In this document: positions 38,688 through 48,217 of the stretch, in pieces
Layout of the letters: the number at the start of each line of letters is the position of its first letter
Position numbering within the stretch: the stretch's first letter is position 1
Source of the DNA: Marinomonas vulgaris
Lineage (GTDB): Bacteria > Pseudomonadota > Gammaproteobacteria > Pseudomonadales > Marinomonadaceae
Assembly (NCBI RefSeq): GCF_018145875.1
Contig: NZ_JAGSSV010000008.1
Coordinates: 1-64,000 of the forward strand
Direction: 5' to 3'
DNA length: 64,000 nt
Program-made: the position numbers and the translations under genes
Notes under the pieces: model-generated
The model's input: only the letters and a program-made list of their open reading frames with translations
What the model was told of the DNA's origin: nothing
The model's database searches: none

Positions 38688-39267
38688 AGATTTGGTTCGC
38701 CATAGGGTTCACAACCTCATCAAACCAACTCAACGACAGTGTTTGCACCAGCACTGTGTAACCATCAGCATTAAGCGAACTTTGCACATAAAACGCTTGC
38801 GTGCGCCACACCTCCCCTTCCGCCGACATCAGTTGCCAACGCCCAGACAAATGCACCTGTCCTTCAAGATCTGCGTAAAACTTGTCCACTTCAATACTGA
38901 GCTCAGCAATAGCATACGCCGGTAATCGCTGCCCGCTGAACCAAGATAGCTGCGGCAAGGTATTTTCCAAACGCTGCTGAGTCAATCGGGTTAACTGAGC
39001 CGATAGGGATTCAGCCCATAAGTTTTGCTGCGAGCGATGCACGACGCCTTCTTTGCTGACCAACACAATGTCGTTACCCGCCAGATAGTTCGCCACCACG
39101 ACCGGCATCAATTGCACAGACTGTGCCGATGTCGGCAAGGCAGACACCTGCTCCAACTTTGCATCGAGCAATAAATATTCTTTACTTGGTGGCGCCACTG
39201 GTGCGGCACAACCGAGTAACCAGCCGCTAAGCACACCAATGGATAACAGTCGCTTGTTGATGATCAT
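38665..39267 (-). CDS. pqiC: PqiC, outer-membrane lipoprotein of the Pqi lipid-transport system
   Basis: This 200-residue lipoprotein belongs to the DUF330/ABC-type transport auxiliary family. The lipoprotein signal ends in LLGC with C19 as the lipid-bearing residue. The family strands EYLLLDAKLEQ and VQLMPVVVANYLAGNDIV are present. In E. coli PqiC forms an octameric ring that docks the PqiB needle to the outer membrane. It lies 13 bases after pqiB. Confidence 0.87.
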   Translation of the reverse strand: MIINKRLLSIGVLSGWLLGCAAPVAPPSKEYLLLDAKLEQVSALPTSAQSVQLMPVVVANYLAGNDIVLVSKEGVVHRSQQNLWAESLSAQLTRLTQQRLENTLPQLSWFSGQRLPAYAIAELSIEVDKFYADLEGQVHLSGRWQLMSAEGEVWRTQAFYVQSSLNADGYTVLVQTLSLSWFDEVVNPMANQISQVFKSP

Positions 39268-39280
39268 GCTTGTCTTTCCT

Positions 39281-40927
39281 TTATTGAGCGGCGCTTGGCA
39301 CTATATCGGCCTTAGGTTTACGATCGAAAATCAAGGTATTAGGATTTTCTCTTAATTGACGCAGCAAGGGCTGCAATTCATTCAAAGCGCGCCCTAAGGA
39401 CACCATGTTTTCTCGTAACGGACGTCCAATTTGACCATTCGCTTGGTAACTTTCTAATGTGACGCTCAACTCGTTGATGGTCGCGGCCAAGTCGGCAGGC
39501 AATTGCTGGGTGGCGGACTGATCCAACAATCGCTTCACACTGACACTCAGCCCTTGAAGCTGCTGCAAGGTTTGGCTGGCTTCATCCATGGTCTGACCCA
39601 GCTTATCGAAAGTTTGTGACAGGGGAACATCAGACAAACCATCCAGCAGACGGCCTACTTTGGACTCAAGATTCGCCAACGAATCAGGCGCGGTAGGGAA
39701 AATAAAATGGCCATCGTATTCGCGCCATTGTACGTCCGAAGGGTCGCTCATAAAGTCCAAACTCACTACCCTCGCAGCATTTAAATAGTTGCCTATCATC
39801 AGGCTCGCTCTTAAGCCATTCTCAATGCCATCCTCGATAAAAGCCTGCCATTCCGCTAAGGAAACATCGCCATTTGGGTCTAAAAAGTTCAATCGTTGAG
39901 GTTCGATTCGGGCACGAACTGGAATCAGCGGCGCATTTAAAGAAGCAAGAGACGATAAAGAAATATCTTTAAAAGGCACCTCTAATACTGTCCCGACTCG
40001 AACACCTCGGTATTCCACCGCGGCGCCCGGCATTAAGCCACTCATATTGCTGTCGAACAAAAACACATAGTATAAATACTCATCGTAGCGATTATTCACC
40101 GCGCTGTATTGGGAATCGAATAGAGTAAATTCCGTCATGTCTGCCACCGGCGCGCCCCCTTCTTCTCCTTCTGGCAGGCCAAAAGTAATACCACCCGCAA
40201 TCAGTGTTTCCAGAGAATCAAGGCGTAAATCAAAGCCACTAGCGGAACTGTTGAACTCGAAACCAGGGGTAATCCAAAACTGCACATCGGCGTTCACCAA
40301 GGCATCATAAGGAGAACGAATCACCACACGATATACGATGGTGTCTTGGTCGGCATCGAACGCCACTTTTTCGACATAACCCACTTCGTAACCCCGAAAG
40401 TGCACCAAAGATCCGACATCTAATTTCGCACCGTCTTTACTCGACAACACGATGCGTATGCCTTCCGTCTCGGTTGATAACGGTGGCTGACTTTGTAACG
40501 TGAATTTAGACTGCTGCTTACCATCCACACCGGGCGTCATGTCAATATACGCCCCGGATAATAGAGTTCCTAGACCACTCACTCCTTCCTTGCCAATGCG
40601 CGGTTTAACCACCCAAAACTTCGCATCGTCTTTGAGCATTTGCTGAGTGCCTTGATTCATCCTGACTTGAATAATGGCGTTTTCAAAATCGTCGCTTAAA
40701 CGAATGTCTATCACTTGCCCCACGTCCACGTTACGGGATTTCAGCTTAGTTTTGCCCACTTCTAACGCATCGGCGTTGGACGCGACTAAGGTAATCACCG
40801 GGCCTTGACTCGACCAGTTCTGATACAGCATCCAGCCTGCGACTAAAAGCGCAATTAAGGGCACCAACCAGATAGAATTGAACCGTACTTTGCGTGTGCT
40901 CTCGATGGGTTTAACGGGGCTATTCAC
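39281..40927 (-). CDS. pqiB: PqiB, MCE-domain periplasmic tunnel protein
   Basis: This 548-residue protein has one N-terminal membrane anchor (about 18-36), three MCE domains (about 42-133, 158-218 and 285-390) and a C-terminal helical needle (about 420-530, coiled-coil character). E. coli PqiB hexamers form a tube for lipid movement between inner and outer membranes. The start is GTG at 40927, preceded by AGGAG at six bases. It overlaps the last bases of pqiA, so translation is probably coupled. Confidence 0.92.
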   Translation of the reverse strand: MNSPVKPIESTRKVRFNSIWLVPLIALLVAGWMLYQNWSSQGPVITLVASNADALEVGKTKLKSRNVDVGQVIDIRLSDDFENAIIQVRMNQGTQQMLKDDAKFWVVKPRIGKEGVSGLGTLLSGAYIDMTPGVDGKQQSKFTLQSQPPLSTETEGIRIVLSSKDGAKLDVGSLVHFRGYEVGYVEKVAFDADQDTIVYRVVIRSPYDALVNADVQFWITPGFEFNSSASGFDLRLDSLETLIAGGITFGLPEGEEGGAPVADMTEFTLFDSQYSAVNNRYDEYLYYVFLFDSNMSGLMPGAAVEYRGVRVGTVLEVPFKDISLSSLASLNAPLIPVRARIEPQRLNFLDPNGDVSLAEWQAFIEDGIENGLRASLMIGNYLNAARVVSLDFMSDPSDVQWREYDGHFIFPTAPDSLANLESKVGRLLDGLSDVPLSQTFDKLGQTMDEASQTLQQLQGLSVSVKRLLDQSATQQLPADLAATINELSVTLESYQANGQIGRPLRENMVSLGRALNELQPLLRQLRENPNTLIFDRKPKADIVPSAAQ

Positions 40928-42191
40928 TCGGTTCTCCTAGCGGGGACAAAGGCAAACGACGAGATTCGTCTTTATCCCATAATAATCTTGGATCAAAAGA
41001 CATCGCCGCCAACATGGTCAACACAATCACGGCCGTAAAAGACAATACGGCTGGTCCCGGCAAAATGGCCATAAAATGTCCTATTTGTACCAAACTGGTT
41101 AAAATTGCCACCACAAACACATCAATCATCGACCAACGCCCTACCAACTCGGTAATACGATACAAGGTCATTTTTTGTGACGTTAGCCGCTTGCTGGGGT
41201 AATAACTTTGCCAACACAACCAACTCAAAGAAAAGACTTTTGCCAAGGGAATCACCACGCTTGCGAACAAGATAATCAAGGCCACCGGATAAGATTCAAG
41301 CGACCAGAGCAAAAACACGCCACCTAAAATAGTCGAAGGCTCACTGCTGCCTAAAAAGGTGGTTTCCATGATGGGAAACACATTGGCGGGGATATACATG
41401 ATTAACGCTGCGATTAATAAGGCAATGGTCGTGACCACACTTTTCGGTCGTCGACTATGAACAGAGTGACCACAGCGATCACAGTGATGCGCGCTGCCAA
41501 GCAAGGTAGCACCGCAAAAATGACAACCGATCAAGCCCTGTTGTTTTGCCGTGCCCATGACGATCTGGTGATCGGGAGACGGCCCAGCGACCTGATTCCA
41601 AAACCAACGTTTGTCAACAAGGGTAACGGTTTTCAGCAGTAACAAAACATAGCCGCAAAATGCCCAAAAGGACAGTTCAAAGGAGATGTCTGCCATGCTG
41701 CTCATCTTCACCAAAGCGACCAAGACGCCGACTAAAAACACATCGACCATCAACCAGGGTTGAACCACTATCAACCAACGAACACAGTAGCGCCTAAGGG
41801 AGTGGTATTGGTTTGGTCGCCGAAACGACCACACCAGCGTCAGCACAGAAAGCAGATACACCATAGGGAACACAAACAAAGCCAGACTGATAATGGCCCC
41901 AAGAATGAGATAACCCTGACTGAGCAACACGCTTAAAGTATTAAACAGGGTGACAGTACGGCCAATACCGTTCACAGAAAACCCCAGAAAAGAAAAACTC
42001 AACGACAAGATCAACATCAGCAGGGCAGAAAGCCCAACACTGAGAATACGAGCCGACACGCGATTATGCAGACTCAATAAAACATGGCCACAATGGGTGC
42101 AACGAAACCGCTCCCCTTTTTGCAAAGGCGGCACTCGATGAACAAAATCGCACGCCTCACAGGTAGTTACCGTTTCATAAAACATCGTCAT
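40920..42191 (-). CDS. pqiA: PqiA, inner-membrane partner of PqiB
   Basis: This 423-residue protein consists of two PqiA repeats, each a zinc ribbon followed by about four membrane helices. The ribbons are CEACDF..CTHCGH near the start and CHFCGATLL..CDRCGH in the middle. I start it at the ATG at 42191, which overlaps the stop of the upstream 44-residue lipoprotein gene by one base (TAATG). The longer open frame reaching 42260 runs antisense-free through that lipoprotein in another frame and has no family match. PqiA is thought to feed lipids to PqiB or take them from it. Confidence 0.9.
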   Translation of the reverse strand: MTMFYETVTTCEACDFVHRVPPLQKGERFRCTHCGHVLLSLHNRVSARILSVGLSALLMLILSLSFSFLGFSVNGIGRTVTLFNTLSVLLSQGYLILGAIISLALFVFPMVYLLSVLTLVWSFRRPNQYHSLRRYCVRWLIVVQPWLMVDVFLVGVLVALVKMSSMADISFELSFWAFCGYVLLLLKTVTLVDKRWFWNQVAGPSPDHQIVMGTAKQQGLIGCHFCGATLLGSAHHCDRCGHSVHSRRPKSVVTTIALLIAALIMYIPANVFPIMETTFLGSSEPSTILGGVFLLWSLESYPVALIILFASVVIPLAKVFSLSWLCWQSYYPSKRLTSQKMTLYRITELVGRWSMIDVFVVAILTSLVQIGHFMAILPGPAVLSFTAVIVLTMLAAMSFDPRLLWDKDESRRLPLSPLGEPSE

Positions 42192-42325
42192 TATCGATGA
42201 GAAGTGCCTGCACCGCCGCCGGAATGACCGTGAGGGCCGCCGCCAGGCATCATCACACAAGCCGAAACACTAAACACCAACAAAAGTAAAAAAGCGGGAC
42301 GCAGTAAATATTTCAACGATTTCAT
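42191..42325 (-). CDS. Small 44-residue lipoprotein heading the pqi operon
   Basis: This gene is short, but the evidence is good. The ATG at 42325 follows GGAG at seven bases. The product has a basic N-terminus (MKSLKYLLRP), a hydrophobic core and a lipobox VSAC with C23 as the likely acylated residue. The mature part is about 22 residues, rich in Gly, His and Ser (VMMPGGGPHGHS then GGGAGTSHR). Its stop overlaps the pqiA start by one base. The function is unknown. The His/Gly tail suggests metal binding or a flexible envelope peptide, as inference only. The location implies a link with PqiABC. Confidence 0.75.
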   Translation of the reverse strand: MKSLKYLLRPAFLLLLVFSVSACVMMPGGGPHGHSGGGAGTSHR

Positions 42326-42385
42326 AGCAATCTCCAAAATGCGTATTATTTAAATCAGATAAAAAAAGCTTATACAGTTAACCTA

Positions 42386-43363
42386 TTAAGGACGGGAGGG
42401 TCTTTGTGCCCCGCCTTTGCCTTTCACCGGTCGCTTACCATTACCTTTGGATGCGTTTGCCGGCTTACCGCCTGGGCGTTTTGTGTTGCCTGCGGGCCTC
42501 TTCCCGTCACCAAACGGGCGTTTGTCTTTCGGTGGGTGCTTGGTATTGCCTTTTGACACAACAGCGGCTTTGGCTTGGGGCTTAGGCTTGTTGGTTTTTC
42601 TTGGGCCATTACGGGATTTTTTCGCAGGCGTTGTGGCTTCAGAAGAAGAATCTTCAACGGCTTTTAATAACACCGACAATTCTTTTTGTGTCAGATCTCG
42701 CCACTCTCCAACCGGAACGCCTTTTAAATTCACGTTCATGATTCGGGTACGTTCCAGTTTTACCACTTCATAACCAAAGTGTTCACACATACGACGAATC
42801 TGGCGATTTAGACCTTGCACCAAGGTAATATTAAACACATTAGGCGACACTTTTTTGACAGGGCACTTTTTTGTCATGGTGCCCAATATGGGCACACCGC
42901 CCGCTAAACCGGCAATAAAGTCGTCGGTAATGGGCTTATTCACCGTGACTAAGTATTCCTTTTCGTGGTTATTTCCGGCCCGCAGTACTTTGTTAACTAA
43001 ATCACCATTATTGGTCAAAAAGATCAGGCCTTGGGAATCTTTGTCGAGTCGACCGATGGGAAAAATTCGCACCCCATGGCTAACAAAATCAACGATGTTG
43101 TTTCGTTCAGCGCTTTCGGTGGTGCTGACAATACCGACCGGTTTATTTAATACGATGAACACAAAATCATCGGCGTCTTGTGGCTCAATGATTTGTCCAT
43201 TCACACGCACCGTATCGCCGGCCATCACCTGATCGCCGACTTTGGCTCGCTTACTGTTGATGTAAACATTGCCTTGCTCGATGAAGCGATCGGCGTCTCG
43301 ACGTGAACATATGCCGCTTTCGCTGATGTATTTATTTAGACGAGTAGAAGACGCATTAAACAT
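42386..43363 (-). CDS. rluF: 23S rRNA pseudouridine synthase RluF
   Basis: This 325-residue enzyme starts with an S4 RNA-binding domain ([20 protein letters not shown]) and has the catalytic Asp in [10 protein letters not shown]. The sequence closely follows E. coli RluF, which modifies U2604 (and weakly U2605) of 23S rRNA. The last 80 residues are a basic, low-complexity tail of Lys, Gly, Pro and Arg ([11 protein letters not shown] and similar), longer than in E. coli (290 residues). It lies in a run of minus-strand genes between the FAD monooxygenase and the pqi operon. Confidence 0.92.
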   Translation of the reverse strand: MFNASSTRLNKYISESGICSRRDADRFIEQGNVYINSKRAKVGDQVMAGDTVRVNGQIIEPQDADDFVFIVLNKPVGIVSTTESAERNNIVDFVSHGVRIFPIGRLDKDSQGLIFLTNNGDLVNKVLRAGNNHEKEYLVTVNKPITDDFIAGLAGGVPILGTMTKKCPVKKVSPNVFNITLVQGLNRQIRRMCEHFGYEVVKLERTRIMNVNLKGVPVGEWRDLTQKELSVLLKAVEDSSSEATTPAKKSRNGPRKTNKPKPQAKAAVVSKGNTKHPPKDKRPFGDGKRPAGNTKRPGGKPANASKGNGKRPVKGKGGAQRPSRP

Positions 43364-43465
43364 AAAGTGCCATTTTGATTGGATGAATTTTGTTAGTTTG
43401 TAAATGAAACATGAAAAAATCTAAACAAGAGTATATAGGAAAACCTCTCCTAAATACGCCTTGCG

Positions 43466-44911
43466 TTATGTCTCCCGCTTCCCTTTCAGGCAACGCCCAC
43501 GGGGCTCGTTGCTTTCAAATAACACGATATCTGAATGCAAAAACTCCGCTGCCGCCGCAGAATCTTTTACTTTCACCGCACTGCGGGTCAGCATTTCTTC
43601 TTCAAAGGCATCGAGTACATTGTGACGAATACCCGTTTCTCTCCAATGGGACAAAGACCAACACCCTTTGGTGATTTCACGCGCCAAGGACAAGGCATCT
43701 AACACAGCTTGATTCGCCCCTTGGCCTTTAAACGGACTCATTGGATGGGCAGCATCGCCAATCACTGTCGCTTTGGGGCTGTTCGCCAACCATTTCGGCT
43801 GTATTAACGCACGGTCATAAACCGGATAACCCGATACTTTACTGGCTTTTGTTGTCGCTAAAATCTGCGGAATAGGATCATGCCATTGCGTTCGACGACA
43901 GGCTTCGGCTTTTAATGCTTCAGCGCCTTGTGCACTAAGCGTTTTCGCATCCTCTTCTGCCATAGGAAAACTGAGCTGCCACATCACCGATTCTGCATCG
44001 TAGGGCATAATGTAAATACGCTCATGGCCGTTAGCGGTTTGAAACACGGTGGCAGAATCTAATAGTTCGCTGTCGGTGTTTGGCAAATCGCTGAGTGGAC
44101 AAATGCCCAAAATCACGATGCAGCCAAGGTACTCAAGGGGCGTCTTTTCATCACCAATTAACTGCTGGCGCACCAGGCTACGAATGCCGTCGGCACCCAC
44201 AATCAAGTCCGCTTGCGCGTGTTTTATTTGCCCAGCCACCTCAAAGGTTAAACTTACTGGAGCGTCTTCTGCTTGATGAAAATCAACCAACTGATGATTC
44301 CATTGCACCTGGTTGTCACCACCGAGTTGTTCGAGTAAAGCCAAACGCAGCGACTGACGAGCAATGTGTACATTAGAGCGTTTTACACTGGCCTGATCTG
44401 ACGACGCCATCCACTTGCGCATGCCCCATTCGCCCACCTGCTTGCCTTCTGGCGTATGAACCACATGCCGCGTCGACACAACGCCCTGATCTAACGTAAA
44501 AATACCCAACCCTTCAATGGCTCGGCTGGCCTGTTGCAAAGTCAAACCGTAGCCTTGCGAACGTACATCAAAACTTTCGTCGCGCTCGTAAAGCGTAAAA
44601 GGAATACCACGATGCAAACAAGCCACTGCAAGAGCAACACCGCCAATACCGCCGCCTATAATCGCCACATGGGGGTATTGATCTGCTTTCACCTCTGGAA
44701 AATTCTGTGCGGGTAAAATACCGGTTCCAGCACAAGCAGAACAGGCGTCTAAATGGCCTTTGGGTTTTTCTGGAGCAACCCCGTCACCATTGGATTTTTC
44801 AAAGGTTTCTAGCGCCTGCAAATAATTAAGCCGCACTCTTTTGCGTAACCGACGGCTTTTTTTTCCACGGCCTTGGCAATCGGGACACTCGGCCCACTTG
44901 CCCTTATTCAC
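43466..44911 (-). CDS. FAD-dependent monooxygenase with N-terminal CxxCxGxG zinc finger
   Basis: This is a 481-residue fusion. Residues 1-70 hold two DnaJ-like CxxCxGxG knuckles (C9-C12 in CPDCQGRG and C57-C60 in CSACAGTG) split by a charged helix, presumably one zinc site. From residue 81 runs a UbiH/PHBH-type flavoprotein with the FAD motif GGGIGG (86-91), the central VGADGIRSLVRQ, and the late GDAAHPMSPFKGQGANQA. The substrate is unknown. Ubiquinone-type and aromatic hydroxylases share this fold. The GTG start at 44911 overlaps the nadE stop by eight bases, so it is probably translated from the nadE mRNA. Confidence 0.8.
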   Translation of the reverse strand: MNKGKWAECPDCQGRGKKSRRLRKRVRLNYLQALETFEKSNGDGVAPEKPKGHLDACSACAGTGILPAQNFPEVKADQYPHVAIIGGGIGGVALAVACLHRGIPFTLYERDESFDVRSQGYGLTLQQASRAIEGLGIFTLDQGVVSTRHVVHTPEGKQVGEWGMRKWMASSDQASVKRSNVHIARQSLRLALLEQLGGDNQVQWNHQLVDFHQAEDAPVSLTFEVAGQIKHAQADLIVGADGIRSLVRQQLIGDEKTPLEYLGCIVILGICPLSDLPNTDSELLDSATVFQTANGHERIYIMPYDAESVMWQLSFPMAEEDAKTLSAQGAEALKAEACRRTQWHDPIPQILATTKASKVSGYPVYDRALIQPKWLANSPKATVIGDAAHPMSPFKGQGANQAVLDALSLAREITKGCWSLSHWRETGIRHNVLDAFEEEMLTRSAVKVKDSAAAAEFLHSDIVLFESNEPRGRCLKGKRET

Positions 44912-46541
44912 CTATGTGCCAACCGTTGGTAATCGGATAACGACGATCGCGACCAAAGCCACGAGCGGTAATGCGCACACCAGTAGGCGCTTGGCGACGT
45001 TTGTATTCGTTCACATCAACCAAACGCAGCACGCGATACACGGTATCGCGGTCAAACTGCCCCGTCGCCAAAATGGCCTCGGCGCTTTGGTCTTCTTCAA
45101 TGTATAGACGCAGAATTTCATCCAAAATATCGTAGCTTGGTAGCGAATCTTCGTCTTTTTGATCAGGCGCTAATTCCGCCGATGGTGGGCGCGTGATGAC
45201 TCGCTCAGGAATCACATAACCCAAGGTATTTCGGTAACGACACAGTTTGAACACCAAGGTTTTAAACACGTCTTTTAACACCGAATAGCCGCCCACCATG
45301 TCGCCATATAAGGTCGCGTAGCCCACCGCCATTTCGCTCTTGTTGCCGGTAGTGAGTACCATCAAGCCTTTTTTGTTGGAGATGGCCATCAAGGCCACGC
45401 CACGGGTGCGCGCTTGTAAGTTCTCTTCGGTGGTGTCTTTGCCGTAACCCTCAAACTCTGGTGCGAGCACATCGGTAAAAGCAGACACCATGGATTCGAT
45501 CGGCAACACGCTGTATTTCACACCAAGCAAATTGGCTTCTTCTTCGGCGTCGTGCAAACTAATAGACGACGTGTAGGTGTAGGGCATCATCACCGCTTGC
45601 ACACGATCAGCACCAATGGCGTCCACGGCCACCGCAAGGGATAAGGCCGAATCAATACCGCCGCTCAACCCTAATACAATGCCTTTAAAGCGGTTCTTAG
45701 TAATGTAGTCTCTAAGACCCAGCACCATGGCTTGATAAACACTCGCTTCTAGGCTCAAGGCGGGGGCAATGAGGCCTGCTACCGGCTCCACCTTGTTGGC
45801 TTGGCTTTGATCGACCATCATGTCAACGCAATACAAACCCGATTCAAACCAAGGTGCTTGTCTGATTTTCACCCCTTTTGCATTGACCGCAAAAGAGCCA
45901 CCTTCGTAAACAAGCTCATCTTGTGCGCCCATGTAGTTCACATACACAATCGGTAAACTGACTTCGGTGGCACGCTGATGCAATAAAGCCTCACGCTCAC
46001 CCATTTTCTCGGTGTGATACGGCGAAGCGTTTAGGTTGAGGATCAATTCGGCGCCCGCTGCTTTTGCTTGCGCTATCGGCTCTGGATGCCAAATGTCTTC
46101 ACAAATACTCAAACCAACGCGCACGCCTTTAATGTTGACAATGCCCGCTTCTTGCCCTTCACGGAAATAACGCTTGTCATCGAACACCAAAAAGTTCGGC
46201 AGTTTTTGCTTGGCGTACTCGAGTAAAAGCTCGCCTTGATAAATCACCCCAGCGCAATTGAATAATTCGCCATCAATGCGACGCGGATAACCGACGATCA
46301 CATAAATGTCACGAATTTCTGCCATCATCTTGGCCAACGCAGATTCAATACGTGGGTCTAAACTGGAGCGCAGCAATAAGTCTTCAGGCGGGTAGCCAGT
46401 TAAGGTCAATTCGGGAAACACCACCACATCGGCTTGTTCGTCATCGCGCGCTTTATTCGCCGCGTCGATCACCGATTGGGTGTTTCTTGTGATGTCGCCG
46501 ACCAGCATGTCCAGCTGGGCCATTGCAATTCGTAATGTCAT
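44904..46541 (-). CDS. nadE: Glutamine-dependent NAD+ synthetase NadE
   Basis: This 545-residue enzyme makes NAD+ from deamido-NAD+, ATP and glutamine. The N-terminal nitrilase-fold glutaminase has E44, K113 (AKQKLPNFL) and C147 (SICEDIW). The C-terminal ATP-pyrophosphatase domain has SGGIDS at 293-298. It is of normal length for the short bacterial two-domain type. It heads a minus-strand run into the monooxygenase gene and is divergent from the PP0621-type gene. Confidence 0.95.
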   Translation of the reverse strand: MTLRIAMAQLDMLVGDITRNTQSVIDAANKARDDEQADVVVFPELTLTGYPPEDLLLRSSLDPRIESALAKMMAEIRDIYVIVGYPRRIDGELFNCAGVIYQGELLLEYAKQKLPNFLVFDDKRYFREGQEAGIVNIKGVRVGLSICEDIWHPEPIAQAKAAGAELILNLNASPYHTEKMGEREALLHQRATEVSLPIVYVNYMGAQDELVYEGGSFAVNAKGVKIRQAPWFESGLYCVDMMVDQSQANKVEPVAGLIAPALSLEASVYQAMVLGLRDYITKNRFKGIVLGLSGGIDSALSLAVAVDAIGADRVQAVMMPYTYTSSISLHDAEEEANLLGVKYSVLPIESMVSAFTDVLAPEFEGYGKDTTEENLQARTRGVALMAISNKKGLMVLTTGNKSEMAVGYATLYGDMVGGYSVLKDVFKTLVFKLCRYRNTLGYVIPERVITRPPSAELAPDQKDEDSLPSYDILDEILRLYIEEDQSAEAILATGQFDRDTVYRVLRLVDVNEYKRRQAPTGVRITARGFGRDRRYPITNGWHIGE

Positions 46542-46614
46542 ACAGTTGCTATCTCGTGAACTCTGTTAGAATATGCCCGTTATTGTCTGGAATTCCCCAA
46601 GCTAGGTAAAGTCT

Positions 46615-46875
46615 ATGATTGTACGTTTAATCGTTTTTGTTGCTATTTTCTCAATTGGTTGGTGGTTGTACCGACAGTTTGTCGCTTTTAAACGCAGCCA
46701 AGCTCCTAGTAAGAGCCAAAAGCACAGCTCGGATAAAAAAAATGATACGCAAGAAAGTATGGTTCGGTGCGAACAGTGCGGTACTTTTGTACCAAAATCT
46801 CACGCCATTCACGATCAAGAAGCCCGCGCTTTTTGCTGTGCAGAGCATCTAAAAGAATTCAATCAACAACCCTAA
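46615..46875 (+). CDS. PP0621-family small membrane protein
   Basis: This 86-residue protein has a single N-terminal membrane helix (about residues 2-18), a polar Lys/Ser linker and a C-terminal cysteine-rich knuckle (CEQCGTFVP..FCCAEH) that probably binds zinc. It fits the PP0621 family of unknown function that is widespread in gammaproteobacteria. Possible promoter elements (TTGCTA with GAATAT 17 bases on) lie in the 73 bases shared with nadE. Its end overlaps the pilin-operon end by 17 bases tail to tail. Confidence 0.72.
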   Translation: MIVRLIVFVAIFSIGWWLYRQFVAFKRSQAPSKSQKHSSDKKNDTQESMVRCEQCGTFVPKSHAIHDQEARAFCCAEHLKEFNQQP

Positions 46876-47317
46876 CCCATCCATCGAATGATAATTGCCT
46901 GTCACGCCACCACCAGCATTGATACTGCCGTTGGTTTTGCGAAGCACAAAGGCGATGGAACTCGGTGGTATCGGCGTTTTCATAACGATGCCACTGGTAG
47001 TAAAGCAAAGCGCTGTTTGACGCCGCTTGCCAGGTCTTTTCGTTTGGGGTGTATTGTGCTTGATTTAACTCACAAAACCCTTGGCAAAGACTAACGCTTC
47101 CACCGGCAAAGTCGGCTGAGTCGACAAACTGCCGCTCAAATTCAGTCCAAATAAGCTGATCTTTGTCAACGTCACTAAGCTGACCACGCCACTGATAAGA
47201 CGCCATCATCGATTCCTGATAATGCATCGACACACTGGACACCGCCAACAACAAACCAATTATTGGCAAAGAAATCCAGCCTCGTTGATCGAGGAATAAA
47301 AGCAGGTTTGATCGCAT
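46859..47317 (-). CDS. YgdB/DUF2509-like minor pilin component
   Basis: This 152-residue protein starts RSNLLLFLDQRG before a hydrophobic helix (WISLPIIGLLLAVSSVS), a layout close to a class III prepilin signal (cleavage after RG). It lacks the Glu at position 5, as GspK/YgdB-type tip proteins do. The mature part is rich in Gln, Trp and Cys. It is the last gene of a four-gene set and follows its neighbour by 12 bases with a good ribosome site (AAGGGAGG). The family call is by position and layout rather than clear identity. Confidence 0.6.
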   Translation of the reverse strand: MRSNLLLFLDQRGWISLPIIGLLLAVSSVSMHYQESMMASYQWRGQLSDVDKDQLIWTEFERQFVDSADFAGGSVSLCQGFCELNQAQYTPNEKTWQAASNSALLYYQWHRYENADTTEFHRLCASQNQRQYQCWWWRDRQLSFDGWVRVVD

Positions 47318-47329
47318 TATCGCCTCCCT

Positions 47330-48217
47330 TTACAAACTGATAATCTGATTGCCAATTCCTTGGCATGGTGGCGAATAACGCCAGACTTCTCCTCGCATGG
47401 ATGCGTACTCTTGCGCACCCAAATCACTAAGGTCGTCCCGACAATTATTCAGGCGATATTGATATTCCACCCATAGAGCACGCACTTTTACTAAAGGATA
47501 TTGGCCATAATCGGTAGCTAATGCATCGACTAGTCCATTGTCTGTTTCGTCTAACAAAGGCAAAACAGCAAGTCGCTCTATGCCATTCATCAACTCTTGT
47601 GAATTGCCACTGAGGTCGGGGGTTCGCCATAAAGCATCGCTGCCATCTTTACCAGGGGACAAATACCAATAAAATCCATCTTGACTGGCCAATATCCCTG
47701 ACTGCCCCCGAACAGCATCATTGTTAAAGACAATGGTACTTTTATCACCACGACTGTTTACCTTAGTCACTTGCCCATAATACACACCATCACAACCAGC
47801 AAAACGGACTGTATCGCCTTCGTCCCAATGACAATCCAAACGTACCTCGGTAGGGTTTTCGTCGATGAACAAGGAGCGTCGACATAAACCATAATCTATC
47901 CCGCGCAACCAATCCGACTGGCTTGATACTGTTCGTGAAGACAAACGCGAAGGCGGTGATTGGCCTGATTCAATGGTTAGAAATGCATTATTATCCAGCG
48001 CACAACCTGCTGGCTGCAAACGCGCCCATTGGGCTTGAAAATGCGCCTCAACGGCCGCTTTTATTTCGAACTGATCTTGGTAGATTTGTGCCAATGCATG
48101 CCGGTCTTGCAGACGTGCCAAGGCCGTTACAAGTAAGGGAAGAAAAAGCGCAATCAACGCCATCACAACCAGCATTTCGATCAGTAAACTGCCTTTATAT
48201 TGAGTTCTTGACATCAT
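47330..48217 (-). CDS. Minor pseudopilin (PpdB/PilW/GspJ type)
   Basis: This 295-residue prepilin-like protein has the class III signal KG-SLLIEML (cleavage after Gly, Glu at +5) and a long N-terminal hydrophobic helix. The large C-terminal domain resembles PilW or PpdB proteins by size, with several cysteines that may form disulfides. The ATG at 48217 overlaps the stop of the previous gene (ATGA). With its neighbours it probably primes a type IV pilus or a pilus-like machine. Confidence 0.7.
   Translation of the reverse strand: MMSRTQYKGSLLIEMLVVMALIALFLPLLVTALARLQDRHALAQIYQDQFEIKAAVEAHFQAQWARLQPAGCALDNNAFLTIESGQSPPSRLSSRTVSSQSDWLRGIDYGLCRRSLFIDENPTEVRLDCHWDEGDTVRFAGCDGVYYGQVTKVNSRGDKSTIVFNNDAVRGQSGILASQDGFYWYLSPGKDGSDALWRTPDLSGNSQELMNGIERLAVLPLLDETDNGLVDALATDYGQYPLVKVRALWVEYQYRLNNCRDDLSDLGAQEYASMRGEVWRYSPPCQGIGNQIISL

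Noticed and set aside
42192-42260. Longer PqiA start at 42260
   Set aside because: The added residues are Arg-rich and lack homology. The small lipoprotein gene with a proper start and lipobox occupies the same bases in another frame.
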